Assembly: GCF_900115145.1 (NCBI RefSeq)
Contig: NZ_FOVL01000003.1
Coordinates: 1-64,000 of the forward strand
DNA from: Salegentibacter flavus
GTDB taxonomy: Bacteria; Bacteroidota; Bacteroidia; Flavobacteriales; Flavobacteriaceae
Direction: 5' to 3'
Length of the DNA stretch: 64,000 nt
Shown here piece by piece: positions 17,793 to 25,781 of the stretch. The notes under the pieces are model-generated. The model was not told where the DNA came from and did no database searches. It was given only the letters and a program-made list of their open reading frames with translations. Position 1 is the stretch's first letter; every line of letters starts with the position of its first letter. Made by a program: the position numbers and the translations under genes.

Positions 17793-18739
17793 TGAAAGAC
17801 CTGAAAATAGTTTTTATGGGTACTCCGCAATTTGCGGTTCATTGCTTAGAAGAAATTTTAAAAAAGGGCTTTAACGTGGTTGGGGTCATTACCGCCCCCG
17901 ATAAACCCGCAGGCCGTGGCCGTAAACTGCAAGAAAGTGCTGTGAAACAATTCGCAGTAGAGCACAATTTAAAAGTCTTACAACCAATAAGTCTCAAATC
18001 AGAAGACTTCCTGCAAGATCTAAGACAGCTGCAGGCCGATGTGCAAGTGGTGGTGGCCTTTAGAATGCTTCCAAGAGTGGTTTGGGCCATGCCCAAAATG
18101 GGCACCTTTAACCTACACGCCTCCCTCCTACCTCAATACCGCGGAGCTGCACCGATTAACTGGGCAATAATGAACGGAGAAAAAACAACAGGAGTTTCTA
18201 CTTTCTTTTTGGATAAAAAAATAGATACCGGGGCTATGATCCTACAGGAGGAAGTTGAAATCGCTCCGGAAGAAACCGTAGGCGAGCTTCATGACAAATT
18301 AATGCATACCGGTGCAAAATTGATCACCAAAACCCTTCAGCAAATTGAAGAAGGAAAAGTAAAGCCTATACCCCAGGCTGAAAGCGGTACCTTAAAAGAA
18401 GCTCCTAAATTAAGCAGGGAAAACACAAAAATAGACTGGACTCAGGATCTTGATAAAGTTTACAACCATATACGCGGTCTAAATCCTTATCCGGCGGCCT
18501 GGTGTATTCTAAAGAACAATGGAGAGGAGTTAAAGGTGAAAATTTTTGATTGTCATAAAGAACCTGCTGTGCATGATCTCCCTGAGGGTAAAATTTTAAT
18601 AGAGGATAAAAACCTGAAAGTAGCCCTACAAAAAGGATTTTTAATAATAGATGAAATTCAACTTCCGGGAAAACGAAAAATGAAGGTAAAAGATCTTTTA
18701 AACGGATTTAAATTCTCCGATGAGGCAAAATTCCTGTAA
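17792..18739 (+). CDS. fmt: Methionyl-tRNA formyltransferase
   Basis: Fmt formylates Met-tRNAfMet with 10-formyl-THF for translation initiation. The protein has 315 residues, the usual length. The N-terminal Rossmann-type domain starts IVFMGTPQFAV; the catalytic site is NLHASLLPQYRGAAPI (Asn, His) with the partner Asp in KKIDTGAMI; the C-terminal OB-like domain carries RGLNPYPAAW. ATG at 17792 overlaps the recQ stop (TGATG); a TTG one codon earlier is less likely. Confidence 0.95.
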   Translation: MKDLKIVFMGTPQFAVHCLEEILKKGFNVVGVITAPDKPAGRGRKLQESAVKQFAVEHNLKVLQPISLKSEDFLQDLRQLQADVQVVVAFRMLPRVVWAMPKMGTFNLHASLLPQYRGAAPINWAIMNGEKTTGVSTFFLDKKIDTGAMILQEEVEIAPEETVGELHDKLMHTGAKLITKTLQQIEEGKVKPIPQAESGTLKEAPKLSRENTKIDWTQDLDKVYNHIRGLNPYPAAWCILKNNGEELKVKIFDCHKEPAVHDLPEGKILIEDKNLKVALQKGFLIIDEIQLPGKRKMKVKDLLNGFKFSDEAKFL

Positions 18740-18842
18740 ACCCTTATCACCACTGAAGGAGCAAAAAATCCATAAAACTTACATAACTTTATTAACAAAA
18801 AGTTAAAGTTATTAACAATAAGCCGCTTTTCCCTTGTTATTA

Positions 18843-18873
18843 CTTGCACGGGAAAGAATTCCATATAAATTTG
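18843..18873 (+). promoter_or_regulatory. Bacteroidota-type promoter of the HU gene
   Basis: CTTG at 18843-18846 (-33) and TAAATTTG at 18866-18873 (-7) are separated by 19 bp. The predicted transcript starts near 18880, giving an AT-rich leader of about 45 nt before the HU start. Confidence 0.7.
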
Positions 18874-18924
18874 TAGAGCAATTTAACAGAATGTTTAACC
18901 AACAATTTATTTAAAATTCAAATT

Positions 18925-19197
18925 ATGAACAAAACAGATTTAATTGATGCCATGGCTGAAAATGCTGGAATCTCTAAAGCAGCAGCAAAAAAAGCCTTAG
19001 AATCTTTTCTAGAAAATGTTGAGAAGTCACTTAAAAAAGGAGACCGTGTATCTCTTGTAGGATTTGGCTCCTGGTCAGTTTCTAAAAGAGCTGCTCGTGA
19101 AGGAAGAAACCCACAAACCGGAAAAACTATTAAAATTGCTGCTAAAAATGTAGTTAAATTTAAAGCCGGAGCTGACCTGCAAAAAGCTGTAAACTAA
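18925..19197 (+). CDS. HU family DNA-binding protein
   Basis: 90-residue histone-like nucleoid protein that bends DNA as a dimer. It shows the classic HU pattern: [21 protein letters not shown] at the N-terminus, [12 protein letters not shown], then the DNA-binding arm with [12 protein letters not shown] (RNPxTG) and the C-terminal [14 protein letters not shown]. It has its own promoter (18843-18873) and terminator (19220-19249), so it is monocistronic and probably highly expressed. Confidence 0.97.
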   Translation: MNKTDLIDAMAENAGISKAAAKKALESFLENVEKSLKKGDRVSLVGFGSWSVSKRAAREGRNPQTGKTIKIAAKNVVKFKAGADLQKAVN

Positions 19198-19219
19198 TAA
19201 ATTGTATTAGTACGAAATT

Positions 19220-19249
19220 AGGAAGCCTTCCCCCGGGAAGGCTTTTTTT
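19220..19249 (+). terminator. Rho-independent terminator after HU
   Basis: GCCTTCC at 19225-19231 pairs with GGAAGGC at 19236-19242, with a CCCG tetraloop-like centre, followed by a T-tract at 19243-19249. Confidence 0.9.
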
Positions 19250-19319
19250 ATGCAAAAGTTTTGTTTAAATGTTTGATTTTTTTCAAATAAATAGTAGCTT
19301 AGATAAAAAGAATCCTGTT

Positions 19320-19880
19320 ATGATAGCTTTAAAACCAACCAAAGGCCATCTTTTAGTAGCAGAACCTTCTATAATTGGAGATGTCGCATTTAATCGCTCT
19401 GTAGTCTTACTTGCCGATCATTCCGAGAAAGGTTCCGTTGGTTTTATCCTGAATAAAATTCTCGATTTCAATCTAAAAGACCTTATTCCCGAATTAGATT
19501 CTGATTTCAAAATTTATAATGGCGGCCCCGTAGAACAGGATAACCTGTACTTTATCCATAAAGTACCGGAACTTATTCCCGAAAGTATTGAAATCGCTAA
19601 TGGCATATATTGGGGAGGAGATTTTGATGTAGTAATAGACCTTATCAGGAAAGGTGAAATTTCGGAAAAACAGATCAGGTTTTTTCTTGGGTATTCAGGT
19701 TGGGAAGCAGAGCAACTTAATGAAGAACTCAATTCGCATTCCTGGATCATCACCACAAATGAACATGCTTCCGAAGTAATTGAGAGGCCTTATATCTCGT
19801 TCTGGAAAGACAAAATGATGCAACTTGGTGGGGATTACCTTTTATGGTCTAACGCCCCAGAGAATCCTACTTACAACTAG
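19320..19880 (+). CDS. YqgE/AlgH family protein
   Basis: 186 residues of the PF02622 family: KGHLLVAEPSIIGDVAFNRSVVLL at the start, GSVGFILNK, the GGPV motif (YNGGPVEQDNLYFIH) and FLGYSGWEAEQL near the end are all diagnostic. The role is unclear despite wide distribution (once linked to alginate regulation). The start at 19320 matches family N-termini; an in-frame ATG at 19269 would add 17 residues not seen in homologues. It converges with the next gene and overlaps its stop by 4 bp. Confidence 0.9.
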   Translation: MIALKPTKGHLLVAEPSIIGDVAFNRSVVLLADHSEKGSVGFILNKILDFNLKDLIPELDSDFKIYNGGPVEQDNLYFIHKVPELIPESIEIANGIYWGGDFDVVIDLIRKGEISEKQIRFFLGYSGWEAEQLNEELNSHSWIITTNEHASEVIERPYISFWKDKMMQLGGDYLLWSNAPENPTYN

Positions 19881-20722
19881 CCCAAACGCGCTTTCACGTT
19901 TAATTTTGAAAGCAAGTCCCTCGCTACCGTATTATCGAAATTTTTCTTGCGGTATTTGGTAATTGGCTGTATACCCAACACCACATTGGTTATAAATAAC
20001 TCATCGGCTTTCTGAAGTTCGAAAGGTGAGACAGAAGCTTCTTCCAGAGTATATTCCGGTAAATCTTTAATAACTTCCAGCAGTTTTTTACGCGTTATCC
20101 CATTTAAAGCACCATCAGTTAATGGCGGGGTTTTTATCGTGTTTCCCTTTACAACAAAAAGGTTTCCGTTTAAGGCTTCCACTACACTCTTCTTTTCATT
20201 CAATAGAAGACAATTTTCATAATTATTTTCCGAAGCATAAATACTTCCCAAAACATTAACTGCCCGGTTATTGGATTTTATAGTGGCGAGAAGTCCGCTG
20301 GTTATATAATGGTCTTTAAAAAGCTCAATTTCATAATCTTCCTCATTCAGAAGATAGAAAGCATCTTTCAAAGGCGCCACAGTAATTATATAATCTATCT
20401 CTCTGGTAGCCGGTGTATAATAACCTCCCTCTTTTCTAAAAACAGTAAACCTGATTCTCGCCGGCGAATTTTTCAGGTCATTTGCTTCCACTAGTTCCCC
20501 CATTTTTTCTTCAAGAAATTCAGGAGAAAAACTGGCCGGGATCTCCATCCTCATTATCCGCATAGAAGCCATCAATCTAAAGTAGTGATCCTCCCAAAAC
20601 ATCACCTGCCCGTTTATCACCCTAATGGTTTCAAAAACCGAGTCTCCATAGGCAAGTCCACGGTTAAATACTGAAAGTTTCGCATTCTGGTCTTCTACCA
20701 GGTTTCCGTTTAGATTTATCAT
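19877..20722 (-). CDS. Class IV aminotransferase (PabC/Ilv-E-like PLP enzyme)
   Basis: 281 residues of PLP fold type IV. The N-terminus LSVFNRGLAYGDSVFETIRV carries the GDGVFET-type signature. The segment ATIKSNNRAVNVLGSIYA contains the catalytic Lys, and EALNGNLFVVKG with PPLTDGALNGITRKKLLEV the phosphate-binding and cofactor loops. This fits 4-amino-4-deoxychorismate lyase (PabC) of folate synthesis best, but branched-chain or D-amino acid aminotransferase cannot be excluded. The start at 20722 (MINLNGNLVED) was chosen; a longer frame to 20767 adds a non-homologous hydrophobic extension. Confidence 0.85.
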   Translation of the reverse strand: MINLNGNLVEDQNAKLSVFNRGLAYGDSVFETIRVINGQVMFWEDHYFRLMASMRIMRMEIPASFSPEFLEEKMGELVEANDLKNSPARIRFTVFRKEGGYYTPATREIDYIITVAPLKDAFYLLNEEDYEIELFKDHYITSGLLATIKSNNRAVNVLGSIYASENNYENCLLLNEKKSVVEALNGNLFVVKGNTIKTPPLTDGALNGITRKKLLEVIKDLPEYTLEEASVSPFELQKADELFITNVVLGIQPITKYRKKNFDNTVARDLLSKLNVKARLG

Positions 20723-20805
20723 AAAACACTTTAAATTACTGATCAGGAAGCATAAAAAAGCCCCCATTTATGGCGGGGGCAAAGGTAATGTTTATCTCTT
20801 GAATA

Positions 20806-21192
20806 TTAAACTGATCCAAGTACCTGTTTTAAATCGGAAATCATATTATCCCAAAGCATTTTGCCTTCATCAATTTCATCTTCTTCAGCAAAATCGGTAA
20901 TCATTATTGAAACATCTTTGGTAATATCATCCACCTGAATCCTGATCTCGAAAAAATATGGAGTATCCTCATCGTCCAGCCACTTGAACTTCACACGTTC
21001 ATCGCTTTTTTTACTTACCAGCTTGGCCTTCTCCTCACTGCCTTCCCAGATAAAAGTGAAAATCTCACCACGGGAATTAACGTTATCGGCATACCATTCA
21101 CTTAAGCCCGAAGGGGTGGAAATGTATTGATATAATAGAGAAGGAGAAGCGTGTATGGGAAATTCCATTTCGTACTTGATCTTTTCTTCCAT
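20806..21192 (-). CDS. START-like (SRPBCC/AHSA1-type) domain protein
   Basis: 128-residue single-domain protein, MEEKIKYEMEFPIHASPSLLYQYISTPSGLSEWYADNV, matching the START-like family common and highly conserved in Bacteroidota. The helix-grip fold has a hydrophobic cavity likely to bind a lipid or other small hydrophobic ligand. It is acidic, cytoplasmic and of unknown function. It lies upstream of the class IV aminotransferase on the same strand with an 83-bp gap. Confidence 0.88.
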   Translation of the reverse strand: MEEKIKYEMEFPIHASPSLLYQYISTPSGLSEWYADNVNSRGEIFTFIWEGSEEKAKLVSKKSDERVKFKWLDDEDTPYFFEIRIQVDDITKDVSIMITDFAEEDEIDEGKMLWDNMISDLKQVLGSV

Positions 21193-21278
21193 TTTATGAT
21201 TTATTAGTTAGTTCGGGCAATATAGATATTAATTGGAAAGATAAAAAGAAAACAAAATAAATATTTTAGAAAATAATG

Positions 21279-21309
21279 TTTGCGGCAACCCAAATTGTTT
21301 TTATATTTG
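21279..21309 (+). promoter_or_regulatory. Promoter of tRNA-Met
   Basis: TTTG at 21279-21282 and TATATTTG at 21302-21309, separated by exactly 19 bp: a perfect Bacteroidota -33/-7 promoter about 65 bp before the mature tRNA 5' end. Confidence 0.85.
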
Positions 21310-21373
21310 CACCCGCATTTACGGGCAGTCTATTACCTGAAAAGGCACGCCAATAGGCAGATTACAACGTTAT

Positions 21374-21447
21374 GGCGAGGTAGCTCAGTTGGTTAGAGCG
21401 TCGGATTCATAACCCGGAGGTCCCGAGTTCAAATCTCGGTCTCGCTA
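21374..21447 (+). tRNA. tRNA-Met (CAT anticodon)
   Basis: A 74-nt cloverleaf folds by eye. The acceptor GGCGAGG pairs with TCTCGCT; the D arm is GCTC...GAGC; the anticodon arm is TCGGATTCATAACCCGGA with CAT; the T arm CCGAGTTCAAATCTCGG is perfect; the discriminator is A at 21447. CCA is not encoded. It resembles elongator tRNA-Met, though a tRNA-Ile with lysidine-modified CAT cannot be formally excluded without comparison. It is the last recognisable core gene before the accessory region. Confidence 0.93.
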
Positions 21448-21460
21448 CAGTAATAATAAG

Positions 21461-21490
21461 GCTTCACAGAGATGTGAAGCTTTTTATTTT
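21461..21490 (+). terminator. Terminator after tRNA-Met
   Basis: GCTTCACA (21461-21468) and TGTGAAGC (21473-21480) form a perfect 8-bp stem with a GAGA loop, followed by TTTTTATTTT. Confidence 0.92.
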
Positions 21491-21497
21491 TGTACCT

Positions 21498-21519
21498 AGT
21501 ACAGAATAAGTACAGAATG
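21498..21519. repeat. Tandem 11-bp repeat downstream of tRNA-Met (possible integrase arm site)
   Basis: AGTACAGAATA (21498-21508) is followed directly by AGTACAGAATG (21509-21519). A perfect 9-bp inverted repeat, TGAAAATTT...AAATTTTCA, lies at 21531-21555. The position just 3' of a tRNA terminator, at the border between core and accessory genes, suggests recombinase binding sites, but this is inference. Confidence 0.45.
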
Positions 21520-21939
21520 ACGAATTTTCGTGAAAATTTGATGAAAAAATTTTCAATATTACCATTTAGTAGCAATTGAAAATAAATTTTATGATTATTC
21601 TCTCAGATACACCTTCATATCCCTTATCGTAACTTTCTGAACAATTTTACTTTTAAAAAAAGAGACCTTTTCTTTTTCTTAGAAAATTAAATTGATACAA
21701 TAACTCCCTTACCCTATTGTAAAATTCTAAAGCACATCTACTTGTATTTTATCAGTGGATTTAGATCAATATTTCTGATAACGGACATTGGAATGCATTA
21801 TATCTTAACTTCTAGTGCCACAAAACATTAGTAATACTTAATATCTTAATTGGAATTATTCCTAATTTTGGATATTTTCCTATATTTGGAATTTAGAAGT
21901 ATTAGTTTTTAGCAGAACAAAATTCTATTTTTAGCAATT
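21520..21939. other. AT-rich non-coding stretch
   Basis: No open reading frame with coding character on either strand. Besides the inverted repeat at 21531-21555, the end of the stretch holds two copies of TTCCTAwwTTTGGA (21859-21872 and 21877-21890), spaced 18 bp, and the palindrome GGAATTATTCC just before them. These form a likely operator/promoter block for the gene at 21940; the second copy contains TATATTTG, a -7 match. Confidence 0.5.
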
Positions 21940-22341
21940 ATGTACACCTCTCCATTAAGGGAATTTTCAAGAAATGATTATTTCGACAAGTCTATTATCA
22001 ACGATGATATGGCCGAATATACTTTTGATTATTTCTTCTCGGGAAAGCGAATTGGATCCAGAAAGGATCTTATCGATTTATTTGTAGTAACCTGGATAAT
22101 GGACGATGTGGAAAATATATTTATTCGTTATTCTATTTATTCTGGAGATAAAACAAGCTGGAAAGATAAAATTACCGAACAGTTTAAAAAGCTTATGTAC
22201 GATATAAATGTAAGTAAGGAAGTTGCTAGTGGACGGTTGAGATATTTTGAAGTGGAATCAGAAAAATATTTACCTACTGAATCTTTTGAAAAAAAATTTT
22301 TGGAAACGAAATCTAAAATGAGACGATTTAAAGAAAATTAA
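21940..22341 (+). CDS. Hypothetical protein (133 aa) paired with an SOS-response-associated protein
   Basis: A soluble protein of 133 residues, rich in aromatic and charged residues (EYTFDYFFSGKRIGSRKDL, then a central WIMDDVENIFIRYSIYSGDKTSWKD segment, and a basic C-terminus). It has no signal peptide or recognised domain. Its stop overlaps the stop of the convergent HMCES-like gene by 4 bp. A repeat-rich upstream region suggests it is regulated. It may be a lineage-specific DNA-damage gene, but this rests only on the neighbour. Confidence 0.6.
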   Translation: MYTSPLREFSRNDYFDKSIINDDMAEYTFDYFFSGKRIGSRKDLIDLFVVTWIMDDVENIFIRYSIYSGDKTSWKDKITEQFKKLMYDINVSKEVASGRLRYFEVESEKYLPTESFEKKFLETKSKMRRFKEN

Positions 22342-22958
22342 GCTACTTCCGTTGCAATTAATGGTACTTCATAGGGAAATGCAAAATTAGAATGATCCTG
22401 ACCATTTAGCCAGGCCTGATGATCCTGTTGTTTTAATACCACCGGCATTCTTTTTTTATTATTATGAATTTCAGCCATCAACTCATTTGCTTCAGTAGTT
22501 ACAATGGAATAAGTATTAAGAGCTTCGTTTGTTTGTGGATTTATCCAGTTAGAATAAATTCCTGCGAATGCAAAAATTTCCTGATCTGTAGGAGTAATTA
22601 GATACTTTTGTTTGTCTTTTCCTTTGGGATCTTTCCATTGCCATTCATAGTAACCATCAGCAATAATCAAGCAACGTTTTTTCACTGAATTTCTAAAAGA
22701 TGGTTTTTCAGATATAGTCTCAATTTTAGCATTCAGGGTCATTTTTTTGATTTTATCATCTTTGGCCCAAAATGGTATTAATCCCCAATTAAACATTTGG
22801 ATTTCCCCTTGGTTTTCATCTGAAATCACTGGAGTTTTTGAAAATGTAAATGCATTGATTTCCTGTTGTGGTTTATAGGCTTCGGGTTCAATAAATCGCG
22901 CTTCTAAAGTACGTTCTATATCACTGAGTTTAGCATTGAGTTTAGTTCGATAGCACAT
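22338..22958 (-). CDS. SOS response-associated peptidase family protein (HMCES/YedK)
   Basis: 206 residues of the SRAP family. Cys2 directly follows the initiator Met (MCYRTKL); after Met removal it forms a thiazolidine crosslink with abasic sites in single-stranded DNA. Other active-site motifs are present: NWGLIPFWAKD, NAKIETI (Asn, Glu), CLIIADGYYEWQW and the His in MAEIHNNKKRMPVVL. It shields abasic DNA from strand cleavage. As SRAP proteins are often carried on mobile elements and near error-prone polymerases, its place just inside the accessory region is in keeping. Confidence 0.93.
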   Translation of the reverse strand: MCYRTKLNAKLSDIERTLEARFIEPEAYKPQQEINAFTFSKTPVISDENQGEIQMFNWGLIPFWAKDDKIKKMTLNAKIETISEKPSFRNSVKKRCLIIADGYYEWQWKDPKGKDKQKYLITPTDQEIFAFAGIYSNWINPQTNEALNTYSIVTTEANELMAEIHNNKKRMPVVLKQQDHQAWLNGQDHSNFAFPYEVPLIATEVA

Positions 22959-23067
22959 AGTTCTAATTTTATATCAATTTACTAAAATCTGTTGAATTTG
23001 AAGGGTAGGTAAACCAAAAGGCGCTAGGCGACAGCTTTAATCAGTTTAATATCATATCTTTAATAGA

Positions 23068-23487
23068 ATGAAAACTCTTTGCCTAATATTTTTATTTATA
23101 CACTTTAACCTTTTTGGGCAGGAGGTTTATTACTCTTTTCTTACTGAAACTTACCCCAACATCTACAGGTCAGAATTTAAATGGGTTGACCGGAGGATCG
23201 TTTTTGAAACCAATGATGTAACTATTGTAACCGAAACAAAACAGGGAAAGGATATTGAAGTATTAAATATCCAGGAAACCCAAGTTTTAGATGACAGACT
23301 TATACTAATTTGTGAAAACAGAAGTAAACGTAATATAACAATTGTATTTCCTAAAGAACAGGAGGAATTTTTGTACGTAGATTATTATTACCGCTCCCCT
23401 ACAACCAATGAAGAGATCCAAATAAGGTTGCACCTTGAAGAAATGCAAATTGACCAGGGGGATCCGGTAAAAATTAAATTTGGTTAA
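23068..23487 (+). CDS. Hypothetical secreted protein
   Basis: 139 residues with an N-terminal signal peptide (MKTLCLIFLFIHFNLFGQ, cleavage probably after FGQ). The mature part is mostly beta-strand by its alternating pattern (RRIVFETNDVTIVTETKQG, RNITIVFPKEQ). No family recognised; presumably periplasmic or secreted. It stands alone between oppositely oriented genes. Confidence 0.6.
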   Translation: MKTLCLIFLFIHFNLFGQEVYYSFLTETYPNIYRSEFKWVDRRIVFETNDVTIVTETKQGKDIEVLNIQETQVLDDRLILICENRSKRNITIVFPKEQEEFLYVDYYYRSPTTNEEIQIRLHLEEMQIDQGDPVKIKFG

Positions 23488-23553
23488 GATAGAGAAACGT
23501 AGAAACCGGAAACGCTACAAGGTCAACCTGATGCATAAGCTTCTTACATAACC

Positions 23554-24000
23554 TCAAATCTTTTTATAAACATATGCCCTATAACTATAGTTTACTTCTT
23601 CCCTGGTGTAAGTTTCTCCCGAAATCATCCACATCGTTTTATTGTCTGGGAAGGAAATTTCATATTCTGTACCTAAATTCTCGTCACTAAATATGTTGAA
23701 AGTCCCATTAGAAATTTCTTCCCATTGGAGATCATCACTGGTAGCTAATTCATTTATAATACACTCCCCAGTACCAACGTCCACTGTATATTCCACAGAC
23801 TTGAAACTCCCATTATTACTAAAAGTAATGATAGAATTTTCCGTACATGGTGCAGGATCTCTTTCAATTGTTTCCCCCTCTTCTATAAATTCTGTTATTC
23901 CCTGATACTGCCAGCTACCTACAATTTGGTTTGAAGACTCATCTTCAGAAGAACAGGAATAAAATAGAATTGCTAAGAGAAGAAGTAATAATTTTTTCAT
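23554..24000 (-). CDS. Lipocalin-like lipoprotein
   Basis: 148 residues starting with a lipoprotein signal (LLLLLAILFYSCSSEDE, lipobox Cys at about 16). The mature domain begins IVGSWQYQGITE and has the GxW motif and short strands of Bacteroidota lipocalin-like (PF13648) domains, with ITFSNNGSFKS and a closing YRAYVYKKI strand. It is probably attached to the membrane and exposed to the periplasm. Ligand unknown. Confidence 0.75.
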   Translation of the reverse strand: MKKLLLLLLAILFYSCSSEDESSNQIVGSWQYQGITEFIEEGETIERDPAPCTENSIITFSNNGSFKSVEYTVDVGTGECIINELATSDDLQWEEISNGTFNIFSDENLGTEYEISFPDNKTMWMISGETYTREEVNYSYRAYVYKKI

Positions 24001-24076
24001 TGTTTAAAAGGTTTATTTTTATTTTTTGCTCTGTTCTATTTTTAAGATTAATTTGTGTCATAGGGTAGAAATGACA

Positions 24077-25762
24077 TCAAGGCAGTCTACTTTCTTTAAT
24101 AATGTTTTTTGCAATCTCCAGATATAAATCTTTATTATAATTTATTGCACTTTCCTCTATTTCCACGTCCAATTTTAAGCCATTACGGTGAACTTCTGGA
24201 CCTTTTGGATAGAAAGCAGTAGCTTTGGTGAAATCTATAGAAGTACTATCCATTAACATTATTTCATTTCTGTTAAGAACAGCACCGCCAGATTGTTCTC
24301 CAACAGTAATAACATTAGGCGCGGCCTGTATTGCCATTCCTATCCACTCAGCCTTGCTCAAAGTAGATCTATCTACTAGTAGAATAACCTTTCCTTTATA
24401 ATAATTCCTGTTTCGCCTACCTGCCGCAAAAGGATTCATAATCCATCTTAGGGCTGTTTTGGTATCGGGGTTACCATAGGATGGTAATTTGGGAGTAAGC
24501 GCTTTTACAAATTTCTTCCGGCGAGGATACAAATGTTTCGGAAGGGTTCCCTGCGATATATTCTGTGGATAATTGCGAAGATCTATAATAATTCCTTTTG
24601 TTCTCTCAAACCTCTGGAATGCCGCATCTACTTCGTCTTTTGTAATCTCATACAGGTTCATATAACCAATATCTTCACTCAGCATTTTCCAGTTTTCAGT
24701 CTTTTCAGGGTGCTTTCGTTGATACTTTTCATACGGATACTTCAATGTATCCAAACGTATATACTCCTCGATCTTAACACCGTTCTTTTTTAAAGCGCCT
24801 ACCTTAATTGAATCTTTGTCTGAAGACAGTAAATAGCTGTTTTCAATTTCCCTCTTCAGGTAATTTTCATTGGAAACGCTAATAACCTGAGAAAATTTAT
24901 CGGTGTAATACTTCTTTAGTTTCACGCCTTCTACGGAATAAATAATATCACCGACTGAAATCGTATTCTCCTTTATCGAATCTTCATTAAAAATCCTGGT
25001 GATCACGAGGGAATCATTGATTATTCTCCCACCGAAGTTTGGAAAATGGGTAAGGGAGTTTAGGGTACGACTGGGATAGTAATTGGCATGGGAATCGTTT
25101 AGCTTGGTGAATAGTTTTTCCTTGGCCAAATCGAACGATTTTTGATCTTTCTTGATAAACTCCGGGATCATTTCTGGCAGGACCTGAGACCAGGCTGTAT
25201 CGGTTAAGTAGATATTGACATTCCAATATTTCATGGCATTCCAAAAGTGCGCCAGGAATAATAATCGGTGAGCCTTGTTGGTTGCGTCAAAATTCGCTAG
25301 GGGCTTATCATTCGTGAAATCTACAAAGTTGGCCAGGCGGTGTATCGATACATAATAATCTTTATAATTTTTGTTCAATTGAATTTCTTTCAGAAGCGCC
25401 TGTAGGTCTTTACTAAAACCCGAATTCGATATCCACTCAAAATCTGCATTTTTGCTGAATAGTTGCTCTCTTTTTCTCCAGTTTTCTTTCGGTTTTAAAT
25501 CTTTTGTCCCCAGGCTTTCCAGCCAGCTGAGCACTTGTGAATTAAAATCCTGCCGATTACCTATGTTTTCCAGTTTTTCGACTTGACTTAAAAACTCTGC
25601 GTTTATATTGTAATTGCCACGGCTAACTTCAGGATGTTGATATTTAACCAGGCCCCATACCCGGATTAGGTTCTCAATTTTTTCTTCTTCGGAAATCCTT
25701 GCTTGGGAAAAACAAACTTGAGAGCAGATTAAAAACAGTAGGAAATAATAATTTTTTATCAT
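24077..25762 (-). CDS. S41 family peptidase (tail-specific protease type)
   Basis: 561 residues with a Sec signal peptide (MIKNYYFLLFLICSQVCFSQ). Residues about 270-340 form a PDZ-like segment (ISVGDIIYSVEGVKLKKYY). The C-terminal S41 domain has ENWKMLSEDIGYMNLYEI, GIIIDLRNYP and the catalytic region LVDRSTLSKAEWIGMA, with Ser in TLSKAE and EQSGGA downstream. It would cleave proteins in the periplasm. The start at 25762 is preferred because the signal peptide begins there; an upstream ATG at 25801 would overlap the beta-lactamase-fold gene by 20 bp. It is the second gene of a two-gene unit. Confidence 0.85.
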   Translation of the reverse strand: MIKNYYFLLFLICSQVCFSQARISEEEKIENLIRVWGLVKYQHPEVSRGNYNINAEFLSQVEKLENIGNRQDFNSQVLSWLESLGTKDLKPKENWRKREQLFSKNADFEWISNSGFSKDLQALLKEIQLNKNYKDYYVSIHRLANFVDFTNDKPLANFDATNKAHRLLFLAHFWNAMKYWNVNIYLTDTAWSQVLPEMIPEFIKKDQKSFDLAKEKLFTKLNDSHANYYPSRTLNSLTHFPNFGGRIINDSLVITRIFNEDSIKENTISVGDIIYSVEGVKLKKYYTDKFSQVISVSNENYLKREIENSYLLSSDKDSIKVGALKKNGVKIEEYIRLDTLKYPYEKYQRKHPEKTENWKMLSEDIGYMNLYEITKDEVDAAFQRFERTKGIIIDLRNYPQNISQGTLPKHLYPRRKKFVKALTPKLPSYGNPDTKTALRWIMNPFAAGRRNRNYYKGKVILLVDRSTLSKAEWIGMAIQAAPNVITVGEQSGGAVLNRNEIMLMDSTSIDFTKATAFYPKGPEVHRNGLKLDVEIEESAINYNKDLYLEIAKNIIKESRLP

Positions 25763-25781
25763 TGGTACGGTTTTACCCAAG

